Positions 1-8,815 of a stretch of 26,953 nt of DNA are shown in pieces. Under the pieces are notes generated by a model, which was not told the origin of the DNA, made no database searches, and was given only the letters and a program-made list of their open reading frames with translations. Within the stretch, counting starts at the first letter, position 1, and every line of letters starts with the position of its first letter. The stretch comes from CAYXEN01 sp964464035 (GTDB lineage: Bacteria > Krumholzibacteriota > Krumholzibacteriia > WVZY01), in the NCBI GenBank assembly GCA_964464035.1, contig CAYXEN010000035.1, positions 1-26,953 of the forward strand, given 5' to 3'. The translations under genes and the position numbers were made by a program.

Positions 1-165
1 CCGTGCTCACTGACGTTGCGCGCGGCGGGGGCCCCGAATCGCCGCCACCCGCTGCGTGGGGCTTATAGCCAAAGTGCCGCGGGTCCTGTCGGCGATCTCA
101 CCCCACCGTGCTCACTGGCGTTGCGCGCGGCGGGGGCCCCGAATCGCCGCCACCCGCTGCGTGGG
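1..165. repeat. 60-bp direct repeat pair with a 45-bp spacer
   Basis: Positions 1-60 and 106-165 are the same 60-base sequence with one difference (A at 13, G at 118). Each copy contains the motif running from CCCCGAATCG to CACCCGCTGC (32-55 and 137-160), which recurs at 10641-10664 and 22898-22921 beside the two complete hairpin repeats. The spacer contains a 28-base stretch (66-93) that recurs with one mismatch at 26716-26743. The second copy ends directly against the ribosome-binding site of the gene at 174. The repeat may continue beyond the window start. Confidence 0.9.
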
Positions 166-173
166 AGGTGATA

Positions 174-1079
174 ATGCGCTGCAAGGGATTTGCTGCAGTC
201 ATCCTGCTGCTGCTTGGCATCTCACGGGCCTGGGCGTGGGATCCTTTCCCGGAGAAAATGCCCGGCTGGAAGCTGGACGGCGAGGTGCGCACGTACACCC
301 CCGCCGACCTCTACGAGTACATAGACGGAGCGGCCGACCTGTATATTCGTTACGGTTTCGTCGACTTGAAAACGGCATCGTATGACACGAAGCCGGGGTT
401 TTCCCTCACCATCGACGTGTACCGGATGAGCGATGCCCGCAACGCGTTCGGCATATACAGTTGGGAAAAACACACCAGCGCCAAATTCCTCTCGATAGGC
501 TCGGAGGGATACTACGAGAAGGGGATACTCAATTTCCACGCAGGCGAATATTACGTCAAGCTCTCCGCGTTTTCGTTTTCCGCGGGTGAAGAGGTGTTTC
601 TCACCACGATAGCGCGTGCGGTCCTGCGCAAGCTGGCGGTGAAACCGGATACGCTCGAGCCCCTTCTCTGCTTTCCGAAGGAAGGCAAGGTGGATCATTC
701 GGAAAGATTCATACCCAACGGGCTCCACGGGTACGATTTCCTTCGCCCTGTCTACGAGGCCGACTACTGGATCCCCGGCGCCGATTCCATGCGCACGGAT
801 CGGGCTTTCATCGTCGAGGCGCGCGACGAAGAGTCGGCGATGACGATGCTCGATTCCTGCAGGACCCTGGCTCGAAAGGAACGCGCGAGCGCGGGAGTGA
901 ACGGTGAAACAATAAGGATGGCGGATCCGCATGCGGGGCCGGACGCAGTGTTCATGGTCCGGGGAAAGGGGCCATATTTATGGGGCGTCGCGGCTCATGG
1001 TGGTGAAAGAGCCGAGCGTCTCCTCGAGGCCCTTTCGGAGAACGTGGAGTCGATCCTCTTCCGCCCGCGGAGCGATTGA
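174..1079 (+). CDS. Exported DUF6599-type protein of unknown function
   Basis: A 301-residue protein. The ATG at 174 is chosen because GGAGG lies 5 bases upstream and because the translation opens with a clean Sec signal: MRCK, a hydrophobic run, then a likely signal peptidase I cut after SRAWA (about residue 21). An upstream in-frame start at 108 would translate repeat DNA and bury the signal peptide. The mature N terminus contains the run YTPADLYEYIDGAADLY followed by YGF, which I associate with the DUF6599 family; that assignment is from memory of the family pattern. No catalytic motif or transmembrane segment is evident beyond the signal, so a periplasmic or surface location is inferred. 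It is followed 72 bases later by sppA on the same strand and may be co-transcribed with it. The function is not known. Confidence 0.85.
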   Translation: MRCKGFAAVILLLLGISRAWAWDPFPEKMPGWKLDGEVRTYTPADLYEYIDGAADLYIRYGFVDLKTASYDTKPGFSLTIDVYRMSDARNAFGIYSWEKHTSAKFLSIGSEGYYEKGILNFHAGEYYVKLSAFSFSAGEEVFLTTIARAVLRKLAVKPDTLEPLLCFPKEGKVDHSERFIPNGLHGYDFLRPVYEADYWIPGADSMRTDRAFIVEARDEESAMTMLDSCRTLARKERASAGVNGETIRMADPHAGPDAVFMVRGKGPYLWGVAAHGGERAERLLEALSENVESILFRPRSD

Positions 1080-1151
1080 CGCAAACCCGCATCTCCGGGC
1101 AACATTTGCCCCACCAGCCCGTATTAAAGGAAATATTCAAGGAGGTATTTC

Positions 1152-2879
1152 ATGAAGGCGTTTTTCAGGACTTTTCTGGCGTCCCTTCTGGCGATCGTCT
1201 TCCTGGTCGCCGCCGTCGGCGTCGGGTTGAAGGTCAAGATGGCGAAAAAGCAAAAGATCAAGGACCATTCCTATCTGCTCGTGGACGTCTATGGTGTAAT
1301 CCCGGAGTACGATCCTCCCGGCGGTGGCGTCAGCTCGATCTTCGAAGGCGAGCCGGAGACGCTCACGCGGATTCTCACCAACCTGGAAAAGGTGAGACAC
1401 GACGACCGGATCGACGGCGTGATCGTGAAAGTTTCCTCCACGAACTCGGCGGGATTGGCCAAGCTTCAAGAGATGCGCTCGGCCATCAAGAAGGTTCGCT
1501 CATCCGGGAAGCCGGTTTACGCGTTCGCCGACGCGATGGATCGTAACGCGCTCTTTCTCGCTTCAGCGTGCGATTCCATATTCATGCCGGAGAACGGGTA
1601 CTTCATGTTCATCGGGATTGACGTGGCCACCGAGCACGTCAAGGGAACTCTCGACAAGCTGGGGATCAAACCGAACGTTCACAAGATCAAAGACTACAAG
1701 AGCGCGGCCGAGATGGTGACGCGCAAAGACATGTCTCCGCAGTCGAGGGAGATGCACGAGTGGTTGCTCGACGAGGTATGGGACATGGAGCTCGAGGCCA
1801 TATCCGAGGACAGGGGAATAAGCAGGGAAACGCTGGTCAAGCTCATGGAACAAGGGCTCTTCACCATCGAAGAGGCCAAGGAAGCGCATCTCGTGGACAG
1901 GGTCAGCTACTGGCAGGAGCTCGAAGAGCAGTGGAAACAGAAGAAGGACGAGAAGCTGCGCCTCGTAACCGAGACCCGCTACGCTAAGGAGAAGCCGAAG
2001 AAATTCGGCCTGGCGGGAAAGAAGAAGATAGCAGTGGTGCACGCTCAGGGACTGATCGGGGGACGCAGGAGCGGCTTGAATCCCGTTTTCGGCATGATGA
2101 TGGGACACGAGTCGGTGGTGGCCGACCTCAGGAGAGCCGGGAGCGACGAGGACGTCAAGGCCGTGGTCTTCAGGGTGGACAGCCGCGGCGGCGAAGGCCT
2201 GGCAAGCGGGCTGATAGCTCATGAAGTCGAGGTTCTTTCCCACAAGAAACCTGTCGTCGTATCCATGGCGGACGTAGCAGCCTCCGGAGGCTACGAGATC
2301 GCCTACTGCGCCACGAAGTTGATGGCGGATCCCTTGACGATAACCGGTTCGATAGGATCCATTTCGGCCAAGTTCAACATGAAAGGTTTCTACGACAAGC
2401 TGGGCATAACGCATGATCATGTGACCAAGGGACCGATGGCGATGTTTTATTCGTTCGACCGGGATTTCACTCCGGAAGAATCCGCAAGGCACGAGAAGAA
2501 CCATTGGGACATCTTCAACATCTGGTTCAATGACATTGCGAAGCATCGCGGCATGACCCCCGAGCAACTCGACAAGCTTGCCCAGGGGCGCGTGTGGACG
2601 GGCCGCCAGGCGAAGGCCAACGGCCTCATAGACGAACTGGGCGGGATGGAAGACGCCGTCGCACTGGCGAAATCGCTCGCCGGGATAGCCGGGGACGAGA
2701 AGGTATCCGTGGTACACTACCCCAAGCAGAAAGGGTTCCTGCAGGAGATCTTCAGCGGCGAGGGCGTCGTCGCTGCTGCGAAGACGATCCTCTACCGGGC
2801 GCTGAGAGATGATCTCGGGTTGGCCGAGAAGCTGGCCTCGGAGAACCTGCACGCCGTCGACCCCATGGTGATACGCTAG
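1152..2879 (+). CDS. sppA: Signal peptide peptidase SppA, 67K type
   Basis: A 575-residue, membrane-anchored serine protease that degrades cleaved signal peptides in the cytoplasmic membrane. AAGGAGG sits 7 bases before the ATG. Residues 5-28 form a single N-terminal membrane anchor. The long, tandem-domain form is present: the N-terminal domain supplies the general-base lysine (K183 in DYKSA, matching K209 of E. coli SppA) and the C-terminal domain the nucleophile (S378 in DVAASGGY, matching S409). The usual DSPGG turn reads DSRGG at 343-347, a small deviation. A lysine/arginine-rich linker (about 255-292) separates the halves. Length is slightly below the E. coli enzyme (618). It ends 19 bases from the convergent nth gene, with no evident terminator between them. 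Confidence 0.95.
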   Translation: MKAFFRTFLASLLAIVFLVAAVGVGLKVKMAKKQKIKDHSYLLVDVYGVIPEYDPPGGGVSSIFEGEPETLTRILTNLEKVRHDDRIDGVIVKVSSTNSAGLAKLQEMRSAIKKVRSSGKPVYAFADAMDRNALFLASACDSIFMPENGYFMFIGIDVATEHVKGTLDKLGIKPNVHKIKDYKSAAEMVTRKDMSPQSREMHEWLLDEVWDMELEAISEDRGISRETLVKLMEQGLFTIEEAKEAHLVDRVSYWQELEEQWKQKKDEKLRLVTETRYAKEKPKKFGLAGKKKIAVVHAQGLIGGRRSGLNPVFGMMMGHESVVADLRRAGSDEDVKAVVFRVDSRGGEGLASGLIAHEVEVLSHKKPVVVSMADVAASGGYEIAYCATKLMADPLTITGSIGSISAKFNMKGFYDKLGITHDHVTKGPMAMFYSFDRDFTPEESARHEKNHWDIFNIWFNDIAKHRGMTPEQLDKLAQGRVWTGRQAKANGLIDELGGMEDAVALAKSLAGIAGDEKVSVVHYPKQKGFLQEIFSGEGVVAAAKTILYRALRDDLGLAEKLASENLHAVDPMVIR

Positions 2880-2898
2880 GCGGAGGGCGCTTCGATTC

Positions 2899-3540
2899 TC
2901 AGTCGATGATCTTGGGGCAGAGGTGGGAGACGGGACATTCGTCGCAAAGCGGTTTCCTGGCCGAGCAGAAAGACCTGCCGTGTTCAGCGAGAAGATGTGA
3001 GAAGTGCGTCCATTCATCGCGGGGGATGATTGCCATCAGGTCTTGTTCCACCTTTTCAGGTTTGCTTTCTTCGGTGAAGCCCATCCTCTTGGCAAGCCTC
3101 AACACGTGCGTGTCGACTATTATGCCGGGTATCCCGAACGCGTTGCCCAGCACGACGTTGGCCGTCTTGCGTCCCACTCCTCCCAGCGATGTCAACTCCT
3201 TCATCGTTTTCGGTACCTCCCCGCCGTGTTCTTCGACGAGAGATCTGCAGCACTTCTTTATGCTCTTGGCCTTGTTCCGGTAGAAACCGGTGCTCCGTAT
3301 GTCTCGTTCGAGCTCTTCCTGCTCAGCCTCGGCGTAATCGCGCGCCGACTTGTATTTCTTGAACAGCGTCGCTGTTACTTCGTTGACTTTCTTGTCCGTG
3401 CATTGGGAAGCGAGGATCGTGGCGATGAGAAGTTCCAGTGGGCTCGTATAATTCAATGCGCACTTGGCGCCGGGGAACACGCCGGACAGAACCTCTATGA
3501 CTTCGAGCGCTCTCTTTTTGTCGTTCTTTCCAGCCTGCAT
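2899..3540 (-). CDS. nth: Endonuclease III
   Basis: A 213-residue base excision repair DNA glycosylase/AP lyase that removes oxidised pyrimidines. The helix-hairpin-helix is visible as LTSLGGVGRKTANVVL, with the Schiff-base lysine K125 and the catalytic aspartate D143 in VDTHV. The C terminus carries the expected 4Fe-4S loop, with cysteines at 192, 199, 202 and 208 in C-x6-C-x2-C-x5-C spacing. Length is normal for the family. The ATG at 3540 starts one base after the polX stop codon, so the two genes are almost certainly one transcript. The protein is complete and no residue is missing. Confidence 0.96.
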   Translation of the reverse strand: MQAGKNDKKRALEVIEVLSGVFPGAKCALNYTSPLELLIATILASQCTDKKVNEVTATLFKKYKSARDYAEAEQEELERDIRSTGFYRNKAKSIKKCCRSLVEEHGGEVPKTMKELTSLGGVGRKTANVVLGNAFGIPGIIVDTHVLRLAKRMGFTEESKPEKVEQDLMAIIPRDEWTHFSHLLAEHGRSFCSARKPLCDECPVSHLCPKIID

Positions 3541-3541
3541 G

Positions 3542-5281
3542 CTATCGCTTCCTCGCTTCCTTGAAATACCTCATTGCTTCCTCCCTGCTCATCGTATTCA
3601 AGACGTCTCTTTTCTCGAGCCAGCCCTTCCTGGCGATTCCGATTCCATAAATGTAATCCCTCAAGCCGGCGATGTGATGGGCATCCGGGTTGACGGCGAT
3701 CCGCACTCCTTTTTCCTTGGCCCTGCGAAGAAGACGCCAGTCGAGGTCGAGCCTGTGCGGGTTGGCGTTCAGCTCGATCACGACTCCGCAGTCGGCCGCC
3801 GCGTCGATGACGGCGTTCAGGTCCACCTTGTAACCTTCTCTCGCGAGCAGCAGGCGCCCGGTTGGATGGCCGAGCATCGTTGTGTAGGGATTCTCGATCG
3901 CCTTGATGATCCTCTTCGTCATCGCGGCCTCTCCCAAACCGAAATTGCTGTGCACGGACGCAACGACGAAGTCGAACGCGGCGAGAATGTCCGGGGGATA
4001 ATCGAGGGACCCGTCGGGGAGGATGTCCGACTCGATGCCGTGCAACACCGTGAAATCCTTCATCCGTTCGTTCAACGACCTTATCTCGGACGCCTGCTTC
4101 TCGATCTCGCCCACCTCGAGCCCGCCGGCGTAGGCGGCGCTTCGGCTGTGGTCCGCGATGCCGAGATATTCGAGTCCCAGCGCCTTCACTCCCTCGACCA
4201 TCTGCTCGATCGTAGCCGTGCCGTCGCTCCATGTTGTATGCACGTGGAAAATACCGCGCACGTCTTCTTCGCTCACCAGCTCGGGGAGCGAATGCGCCTC
4301 GGCCGCTTCGATCTCTCCCAAGCCTTCGCGCAGCTCGGGAGGTATGAAATCCAAACCCAGCCTCGCGAATATCTCTTCCTCGTCGCGGCAGGGGATCAGC
4401 TTGTCGCCCTCGAAGAGCCCGTATTCGTTCATCTTCATCCCCATCTTTTTCGCCCGCGAGCGCATCAGGGTGTTGTGTTCCTTGCTTCCCGTGAAATGGT
4501 GCACCGCGTAGGGGAATTCCTCGTCGGTGACGATGCGAAGATCCGCCTGGATGCCGGCACTCAACACGACGCTCGACTTAGTCTTGCCTTTCGATACGAC
4601 GTTTTCGACGATGGGAAGCGTGGTGAAGTGCTCCATTACGGCTTCGCTTGCGGCGGCGCTCACCACGATGTCGATGTCCTTGACCGTCTCCCTTTTCCTT
4701 CTCAAGCTGCCCGCGATCAGGTGCCTCTTCACGTCCGGGTGCGAGGAGACGTGCTCGTAGACGGTGAGTGCCTCATCCAGCGCGAAGCTGTAAAGATGCC
4801 TCTCCCTGTACCTCTTGAGATTCTTGATTCCTGCGAGGATCTTGGCCTGGCTCTTCGCCCCGAATCCGTCCAGATCCGCGAGGTGGTTTTCCAGGCAGGC
4901 GTACTCGAGCTCGCCGAGGCTCTTTATCCCGAGTTTCTCGTAGACGGCTTTGACCTTCTTCGGCCCCATCCCCGGGATCCTGAGGAGCTCGAACAATCCC
5001 TCCGGTATCCTGGCGCGGAGTTCGTCGTAGTAGGGGAGCGAGCCGGTGGTGACGAGAGTTCTTATGTTCTCGAAGATTGATTTGCCGATTCCCTTGACAT
5101 CGAGGAGCTCGCCCGATTCGACCATTTCCGCCAGATCGCCGGGTAGCGCGTCGACGGCCCGGGCCGCTGCAGCGTAGGCGCGCGACTTGAAGGGGTTCTC
5201 GCCCAGGATTTCGAGGAACACGGATATGTCCTCGAGAACGGCGGCGACTTCGTCCTTCGATATTACGGGTTGGTCACTCAT
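3542..5281 (-). CDS. polX: DNA polymerase X family protein with C-terminal PHP domain
   Basis: A 579-residue repair polymerase. The order is an N-terminal 8-kDa-like helical region, helix-hairpin-helix segments near 60-68 (VKGIGKSI) and 100-108 (RIPGMGPKK), the nucleotidyltransferase fold with GSLRR at 191-195, metal-binding aspartates D202 and D204 (KDIDIV) and D247 (ADLRI), then a PHP domain from about 343. PHP metal ligands look intact: HVH at 346-348, D377/H378, H414/E417, H444, H472 and D533/H535. Known bacterial PolX enzymes of this layout fill short gaps and carry 3'-5' exonuclease and AP-endonuclease activities in the PHP domain. The reading frame is open further upstream, but the ATG at 5281 is chosen because the usual N terminus begins here and a -10 box lies just upstream. 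It is immediately followed by nth. Confidence 0.93.
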   Translation of the reverse strand: MSDQPVISKDEVAAVLEDISVFLEILGENPFKSRAYAAAARAVDALPGDLAEMVESGELLDVKGIGKSIFENIRTLVTTGSLPYYDELRARIPEGLFELLRIPGMGPKKVKAVYEKLGIKSLGELEYACLENHLADLDGFGAKSQAKILAGIKNLKRYRERHLYSFALDEALTVYEHVSSHPDVKRHLIAGSLRRKRETVKDIDIVVSAAASEAVMEHFTTLPIVENVVSKGKTKSSVVLSAGIQADLRIVTDEEFPYAVHHFTGSKEHNTLMRSRAKKMGMKMNEYGLFEGDKLIPCRDEEEIFARLGLDFIPPELREGLGEIEAAEAHSLPELVSEEDVRGIFHVHTTWSDGTATIEQMVEGVKALGLEYLGIADHSRSAAYAGGLEVGEIEKQASEIRSLNERMKDFTVLHGIESDILPDGSLDYPPDILAAFDFVVASVHSNFGLGEAAMTKRIIKAIENPYTTMLGHPTGRLLLAREGYKVDLNAVIDAAADCGVVIELNANPHRLDLDWRLLRRAKEKGVRIAVNPDAHHIAGLRDYIYGIGIARKGWLEKRDVLNTMSREEAMRYFKEARKR

Positions 5282-5311
5282 GGCGTCTCGCGCAAACGAA
5301 AAGGCCCCACT

Positions 5312-5341
5312 ATTATATAGCGGGGTCCGGATGAATGCCAG
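5312..5341 (-). promoter_or_regulatory. Candidate sigma-70 promoter for polX-nth
   Basis: On the minus strand a perfect TATAAT (5317 to 5312) is preceded after 18 bases by CTGGCA (5341 to 5336), which matches four of six -35 positions. The -10 is flanked by GC-rich imperfect inverted arms (GGCCCC at 5303-5308 and GGGGTCC just beyond it), which could form an operator or a short hairpin. The predicted transcript would begin about 25 bases before the ATG. Position and -10 quality support it; it is prediction only. Confidence 0.5.
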
Positions 5342-5421
5342 TATCGAGGTCGCCCCGGCGCACGGATCGCCGGCCGGTTCATGCGAGCGGAAGCGCGGAT
5401 TTGGGCGACAAGCGGCGGGAT

Positions 5422-6048
5422 CTAGAGCTGAGCCATCTCCGTCTCGAGTATGGCCACGTGCTCTTCCTCTTCGGCGGCCAACTCCCGGCAGATCTCCTTC
5501 TCCATCCCATCGGGCAGGCTCTCCGCCTTTTCCTTGAAGAATCGCCACGTTCTCTTTTCCAGCTCGATGGCCTTTTCGTACACGCCCTTCAGGCAGGCAG
5601 CGCCCTCGCCGAACGAGATCCCTTCGAAGAGTTCATCGCCTATGATCTTTTCGACGTCGGCCGGGGCCTCGAGCTCGCTCCTGTCCATGTGAACGTGGTA
5701 CTTGTCGATGAGCTCCTGGATGTGGTCTTGTTCCTTGAGCATCATCTCTTCGAGAATCTGCTGCCGCGCTATGTTGGCCGTTCTCTCCTTGGCGATCTTG
5801 TAGAACAGGTATGCATTCACCTCGAATTGCAACGCTTCCTTGACGATGGCGAGAGCCCCGGGGTCGTCGATGTTGTAGGTTTCCACGACCTTGAGATCTC
5901 CCCCGCAGAGGAAGCACTTGCCGTAAGGAACGACGAACCCGGACGTGAGCTTGCCGCACTTCCCGCACTTCCAAGAGTACTTGACCTCCGCACAGCACAC
6001 GCCGTCGTCGGCGATCACCTGGTGACACTTCGGACATGTAGAAGCCAT
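5422..6048 (-). CDS. Rubrerythrin-like protein with N-terminal zinc-ribbon domain
   Basis: A 208-residue protein. Residues 1-50 carry eight cysteines (5, 8, 18, 19, 28, 31, 45, 48), including three CxxC pairs, consistent with one or two rubredoxin/zinc-ribbon knuckles. Residues about 62-208 form a ferritin-like four-helix domain with the expected carboxylate and histidine ligands: E76 (QFEVNAY), E106 and H109 (KEQDH), E162/E164 and E193-H197 (EEEEH). Having the iron/zinc domain at the N terminus is the reverse of classical rubrerythrin, as in reverse rubrerythrins. The likely role is NAD(P)H-linked peroxide reduction in a cytoplasm that must protect oxygen-sensitive enzymes; this is inference. 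It lies 96 bases downstream of the NfnAB fusion on the same strand and could receive electrons made available by it. AAGGA precedes the ATG. Confidence 0.85.
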   Translation of the reverse strand: MASTCPKCHQVIADDGVCCAEVKYSWKCGKCGKLTSGFVVPYGKCFLCGGDLKVVETYNIDDPGALAIVKEALQFEVNAYLFYKIAKERTANIARQQILEEMMLKEQDHIQELIDKYHVHMDRSELEAPADVEKIIGDELFEGISFGEGAACLKGVYEKAIELEKRTWRFFKEKAESLPDGMEKEICRELAAEEEEHVAILETEMAQL

Positions 6049-6144
6049 GACAGATCCTTTCTAGCGTAAGCGTGACCATCACCCGCGACCCGGAACCTCC
6101 CGGGACGCCGGTGCGGTCGATCCACCGCGCCCCCAAGGGGAATC

Positions 6145-8538
6145 CTACTTGGAGACCGCCTTGCTGCTCTCCTCACCGGCGGAGATGACCCCCATGTATT
6201 CGAGCATGCCGCGGGCCGCTTTTCTTCCCGCCCCCATCGCCTCTATCACGGTGGCCGCTCCGGTCACTATGTCGCCGCCGGCGAACACGCCGGGGACGCT
6301 CGTCATCATCTTCTCATTCACCTCGAGATAGCCCCACTTGTTGGTCTCGAGCCCCGGCGTCGTCTGGGCGATGATCGGGTTGGCGTTCGTGCCGAGAGCG
6401 TATATGACGGTGTCTACGTCGATGACGAAGTTGGTTCCCTCCTTGGGGATCGGCCTTCTCCTGCCGCTCTCGTCCGGCTCGCCGAGTTCCATCTCGATGC
6501 ATTCCATCCCTTCGACCCATCCGTTGTTGTTGCCGATGATCTTGACCGGGTTGGTGAGCCACTTGAAGACGACTCCCTCCTGGATGGCGTGCTCGAGCTC
6601 CTCGACCCTGGCGGGCGATTCCTTTCTCGAACGCCGGTAGACGATGTAGACGGCTTCCGCTCCCATCCTCAGGGCGACGCGCGCCGCGTCCATCGCCGTG
6701 TTGCCGGCGCCGATGACGGCGACCTTCTTGCCCATGCCGACCGGCGTGTCATAGAGCGGCTGGCGGAAACCCTGCATCAAGTTCACGCGGGTGAGAAACT
6801 CGTTCGCGCTGAAGACGCCGTTCAGTGCTTCGCCGGGAATCCCCATGAACTTGGGCATCCCCGCCCCGGTGCCTATGAAGGCGGTGTCGTATCCTAGCTC
6901 TCCCAGGAGCTGGGGAATTGTGTAGAGTTTCCCGATGACGGTGTCGAGCTGGATCTTGACGCCGAGCTTCTTCAGGTTCTCCACCTCGATGTCGATGATG
7001 TCGTTGGGCAACCTGAATTCCGGGATCCCGTACTTTAGAACCCCACCCGCGACGTGAAGCGCCTCGTATATCGTCACCCGCACGCCGTGCTTGGCGAGGT
7101 CCCCGGCGCAGGCGAGCCCAGCCGGCCCCGATCCTATGATCGCCGATTTCTTGTCGATCGGCTCGGGGATGTCCAGCTCTTCCCAACCGCGCCCGACCGC
7201 CGAATCGGCGACGAATCTCTCGAGCCGCCCGATGCCTACCGGTTCGAGCTTGTTGCCCACTATGCAAGTCGCCTCGCACTGGGTCTCCTGGGGGCACACC
7301 CGCCCGCAAACGGCGGGAAGCGTATTCGACTCCTTGAGAATCCTGTAAGCCTGTTTCAGGTCCTTGCGCGACAGCGCCTCGATGAACCCGGGGATGTTGA
7401 TGGAAACGGGACAACCGGGGATGCACCGAGGCTTCTTGCACTGGATGCACCTCTCCGCTTCCGCAACCGCCGTCTCGAGGGAGTAGCCGAGGGCGACTTC
7501 CTCGAAGTTCTTGCGCCGCACCTCGGGGGGTTGCTCCGGCATCGGGTGTTTCTTGGGCGGCAGGTTGCGGATCGATTTGACCGCCCGTTTCGCACCCGGC
7601 TCGGGCGGGGGAACGGGTTCGGGGAGCGGGGGCAGGTCGTCCGGATGAGTCCTCTGTCGCGAGGTGGGGACAGCGGGATCGGCGCCGCCTGCGCCCGCGC
7701 TTGCTACGGCCTCGGCCTCCCTGGTGAACCTTTCGAGCGCCTCTTTCTCCTCGCGCTCGAATCTCTTCTGCCTGAGCATGAGCTCGTCGAAGTTCACCTT
7801 GTGCCCGTCGAAGTCGGGACCCTCGACGCAGGCGAACCGCATCTTGTCGCCGACGGTCACGCGGCAGCTCCCGCACATCCCGGTTCCGTCGACCATTATG
7901 GAATTCAAGCTCACGATCGTCGGGATGTTGAAAGGCCTCGTCACTTCGGAACAGGCTTTCATCATGACCAGCGGTCCAATCGCCACCGCCTGGTCTATGT
8001 CGTTGTTGTTCTCGCAGACGGCCTTGAGGGGGACAGTGACGAGCCCCTTGATGCCGTAGCTCCCGTCGTCGGTGGCCACGTAGAACTCGTCGCTGTACTT
8101 CTTGAACTTGTCCTCCCAGAACATCAGGTCCTTGGAGCGGAACCCTATTATGGAAATGGTGTAGGCGCCTTTCTCCTTGTATTCCCGCAGCTGGGGGAAT
8201 ACCGGGGCGACGCCCAAGCCGCCGCCTACTACGACGACCTTGCCGACTTTTTCTATGTGGCTTTCGAGCCCCAGGGGCCCGATGAAGTCGAGGAGATAGT
8301 CTCCCTCGTTCATGAGCATCATTTGCCTCGTCGTCTTGCCCACAGCCTGCACGACCACCGTGACCGTGCCTTTCTCGCGGTCGAAGTCGGCTACAGTGAG
8401 AGGTATCCTCTCGCCGCATTCGTTGATCCGCACCATCACGAAGTGGCCGGGCTTGGCCGCCTTGGCCACGTCCGGCGCTTCGATCTCCTGGAGAAAGGTG
8501 ACATCCGAGAATCTTTCCACTCTTACTATCTTGTACAT
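6145..8538 (-). CDS. nfnAB: Fused NfnA/NfnB-type ferredoxin:NADP oxidoreductase
   Basis: A 797-residue fusion; databases often name such proteins bifunctional dihydroorotate dehydrogenase B NAD-binding subunit/NADPH-dependent glutamate synthase. The N-terminal 1-260 resembles NfnA: FAD/NAD-binding ferredoxin-reductase fold with VVVGGGLGVAP at 102-112, and a 2Fe-2S site with D217, C222, C225 and C237, the Asp plus three-Cys set known for NfnA. A charged, proline-rich linker spans about 255-345. The rest resembles NfnB/GltD: eight cysteines for two 4Fe-4S clusters (364, 367, 372, 376, 411, 415, 421, 425), then two dinucleotide folds (GSGPAGL near 469 and GAGNTA near 610). NfnAB couples NADH and reduced ferredoxin oxidation to NADP reduction by flavin bifurcation; that is the expected role. 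The ATG at 8538 follows AAGGAAGG; upstream codons are non-conserved. Confidence 0.9.
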   Translation of the reverse strand: MYKIVRVERFSDVTFLQEIEAPDVAKAAKPGHFVMVRINECGERIPLTVADFDREKGTVTVVVQAVGKTTRQMMLMNEGDYLLDFIGPLGLESHIEKVGKVVVVGGGLGVAPVFPQLREYKEKGAYTISIIGFRSKDLMFWEDKFKKYSDEFYVATDDGSYGIKGLVTVPLKAVCENNNDIDQAVAIGPLVMMKACSEVTRPFNIPTIVSLNSIMVDGTGMCGSCRVTVGDKMRFACVEGPDFDGHKVNFDELMLRQKRFEREEKEALERFTREAEAVASAGAGGADPAVPTSRQRTHPDDLPPLPEPVPPPEPGAKRAVKSIRNLPPKKHPMPEQPPEVRRKNFEEVALGYSLETAVAEAERCIQCKKPRCIPGCPVSINIPGFIEALSRKDLKQAYRILKESNTLPAVCGRVCPQETQCEATCIVGNKLEPVGIGRLERFVADSAVGRGWEELDIPEPIDKKSAIIGSGPAGLACAGDLAKHGVRVTIYEALHVAGGVLKYGIPEFRLPNDIIDIEVENLKKLGVKIQLDTVIGKLYTIPQLLGELGYDTAFIGTGAGMPKFMGIPGEALNGVFSANEFLTRVNLMQGFRQPLYDTPVGMGKKVAVIGAGNTAMDAARVALRMGAEAVYIVYRRSRKESPARVEELEHAIQEGVVFKWLTNPVKIIGNNNGWVEGMECIEMELGEPDESGRRRPIPKEGTNFVIDVDTVIYALGTNANPIIAQTTPGLETNKWGYLEVNEKMMTSVPGVFAGGDIVTGAATVIEAMGAGRKAARGMLEYMGVISAGEESSKAVSK

Positions 8539-8589
8539 TGCAAATCCCTTCCTTCGATCCCTGCCGTCGCTGTGTTTGAAATAAGGGGA

Positions 8590-8619
8590 AGTATAACACC
8601 AAGACCAATGGAAATTGAA
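8590..8619 (-). promoter_or_regulatory. Candidate promoter for the nfnAB fusion
   Basis: On the minus strand TATACT (8595 to 8590) is preceded after 18 bases by TTCAAT (8619 to 8614). The -10 matches five of six consensus positions and the -35 about half. This would give a leader of roughly 45 bases to the ATG at 8538. It is the most AT-rich point in this intergenic region. Confidence 0.4.
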
Positions 8620-8815
8620 CCGGGAAAAATCGATTGCGGGTTGGTTCGACGGAGCATGATAAAGCATCGGCCCCCGGAATGCAACCCGAGATTGCGCAGG
8701 GGAGCCGCGCGGTATGCGGGGGCGCCCATATCGGTCGGATCGATCACGCCGGGGCTCGCGGGCGCCGCGCCGGGCCCTGCCCCTGGGGCGGGAGCGGGAC
8801 TCAGCCGGGGGATTA

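Noticed and set aside
1563..3017. Long open frame of 484 codons on the minus strand
   Set aside because: It lies antisense to sppA, is rich in Arg/His/Leu as expected of a shadow frame in GC-rich DNA, and shows no family motif or ribosome-binding site.
3464..5080. 538-codon open frame on the plus strand
   Set aside because: It is fully antisense to polX and the start of nth, which have clear motifs; its composition is that of a mirrored frame.
8690..8810. Small coding gene in the GC-rich divergent gap
   Set aside because: Open frames here are low-complexity (Gly/Ala/Pro-rich), lack ribosome-binding sites and overlap in several frames at once.
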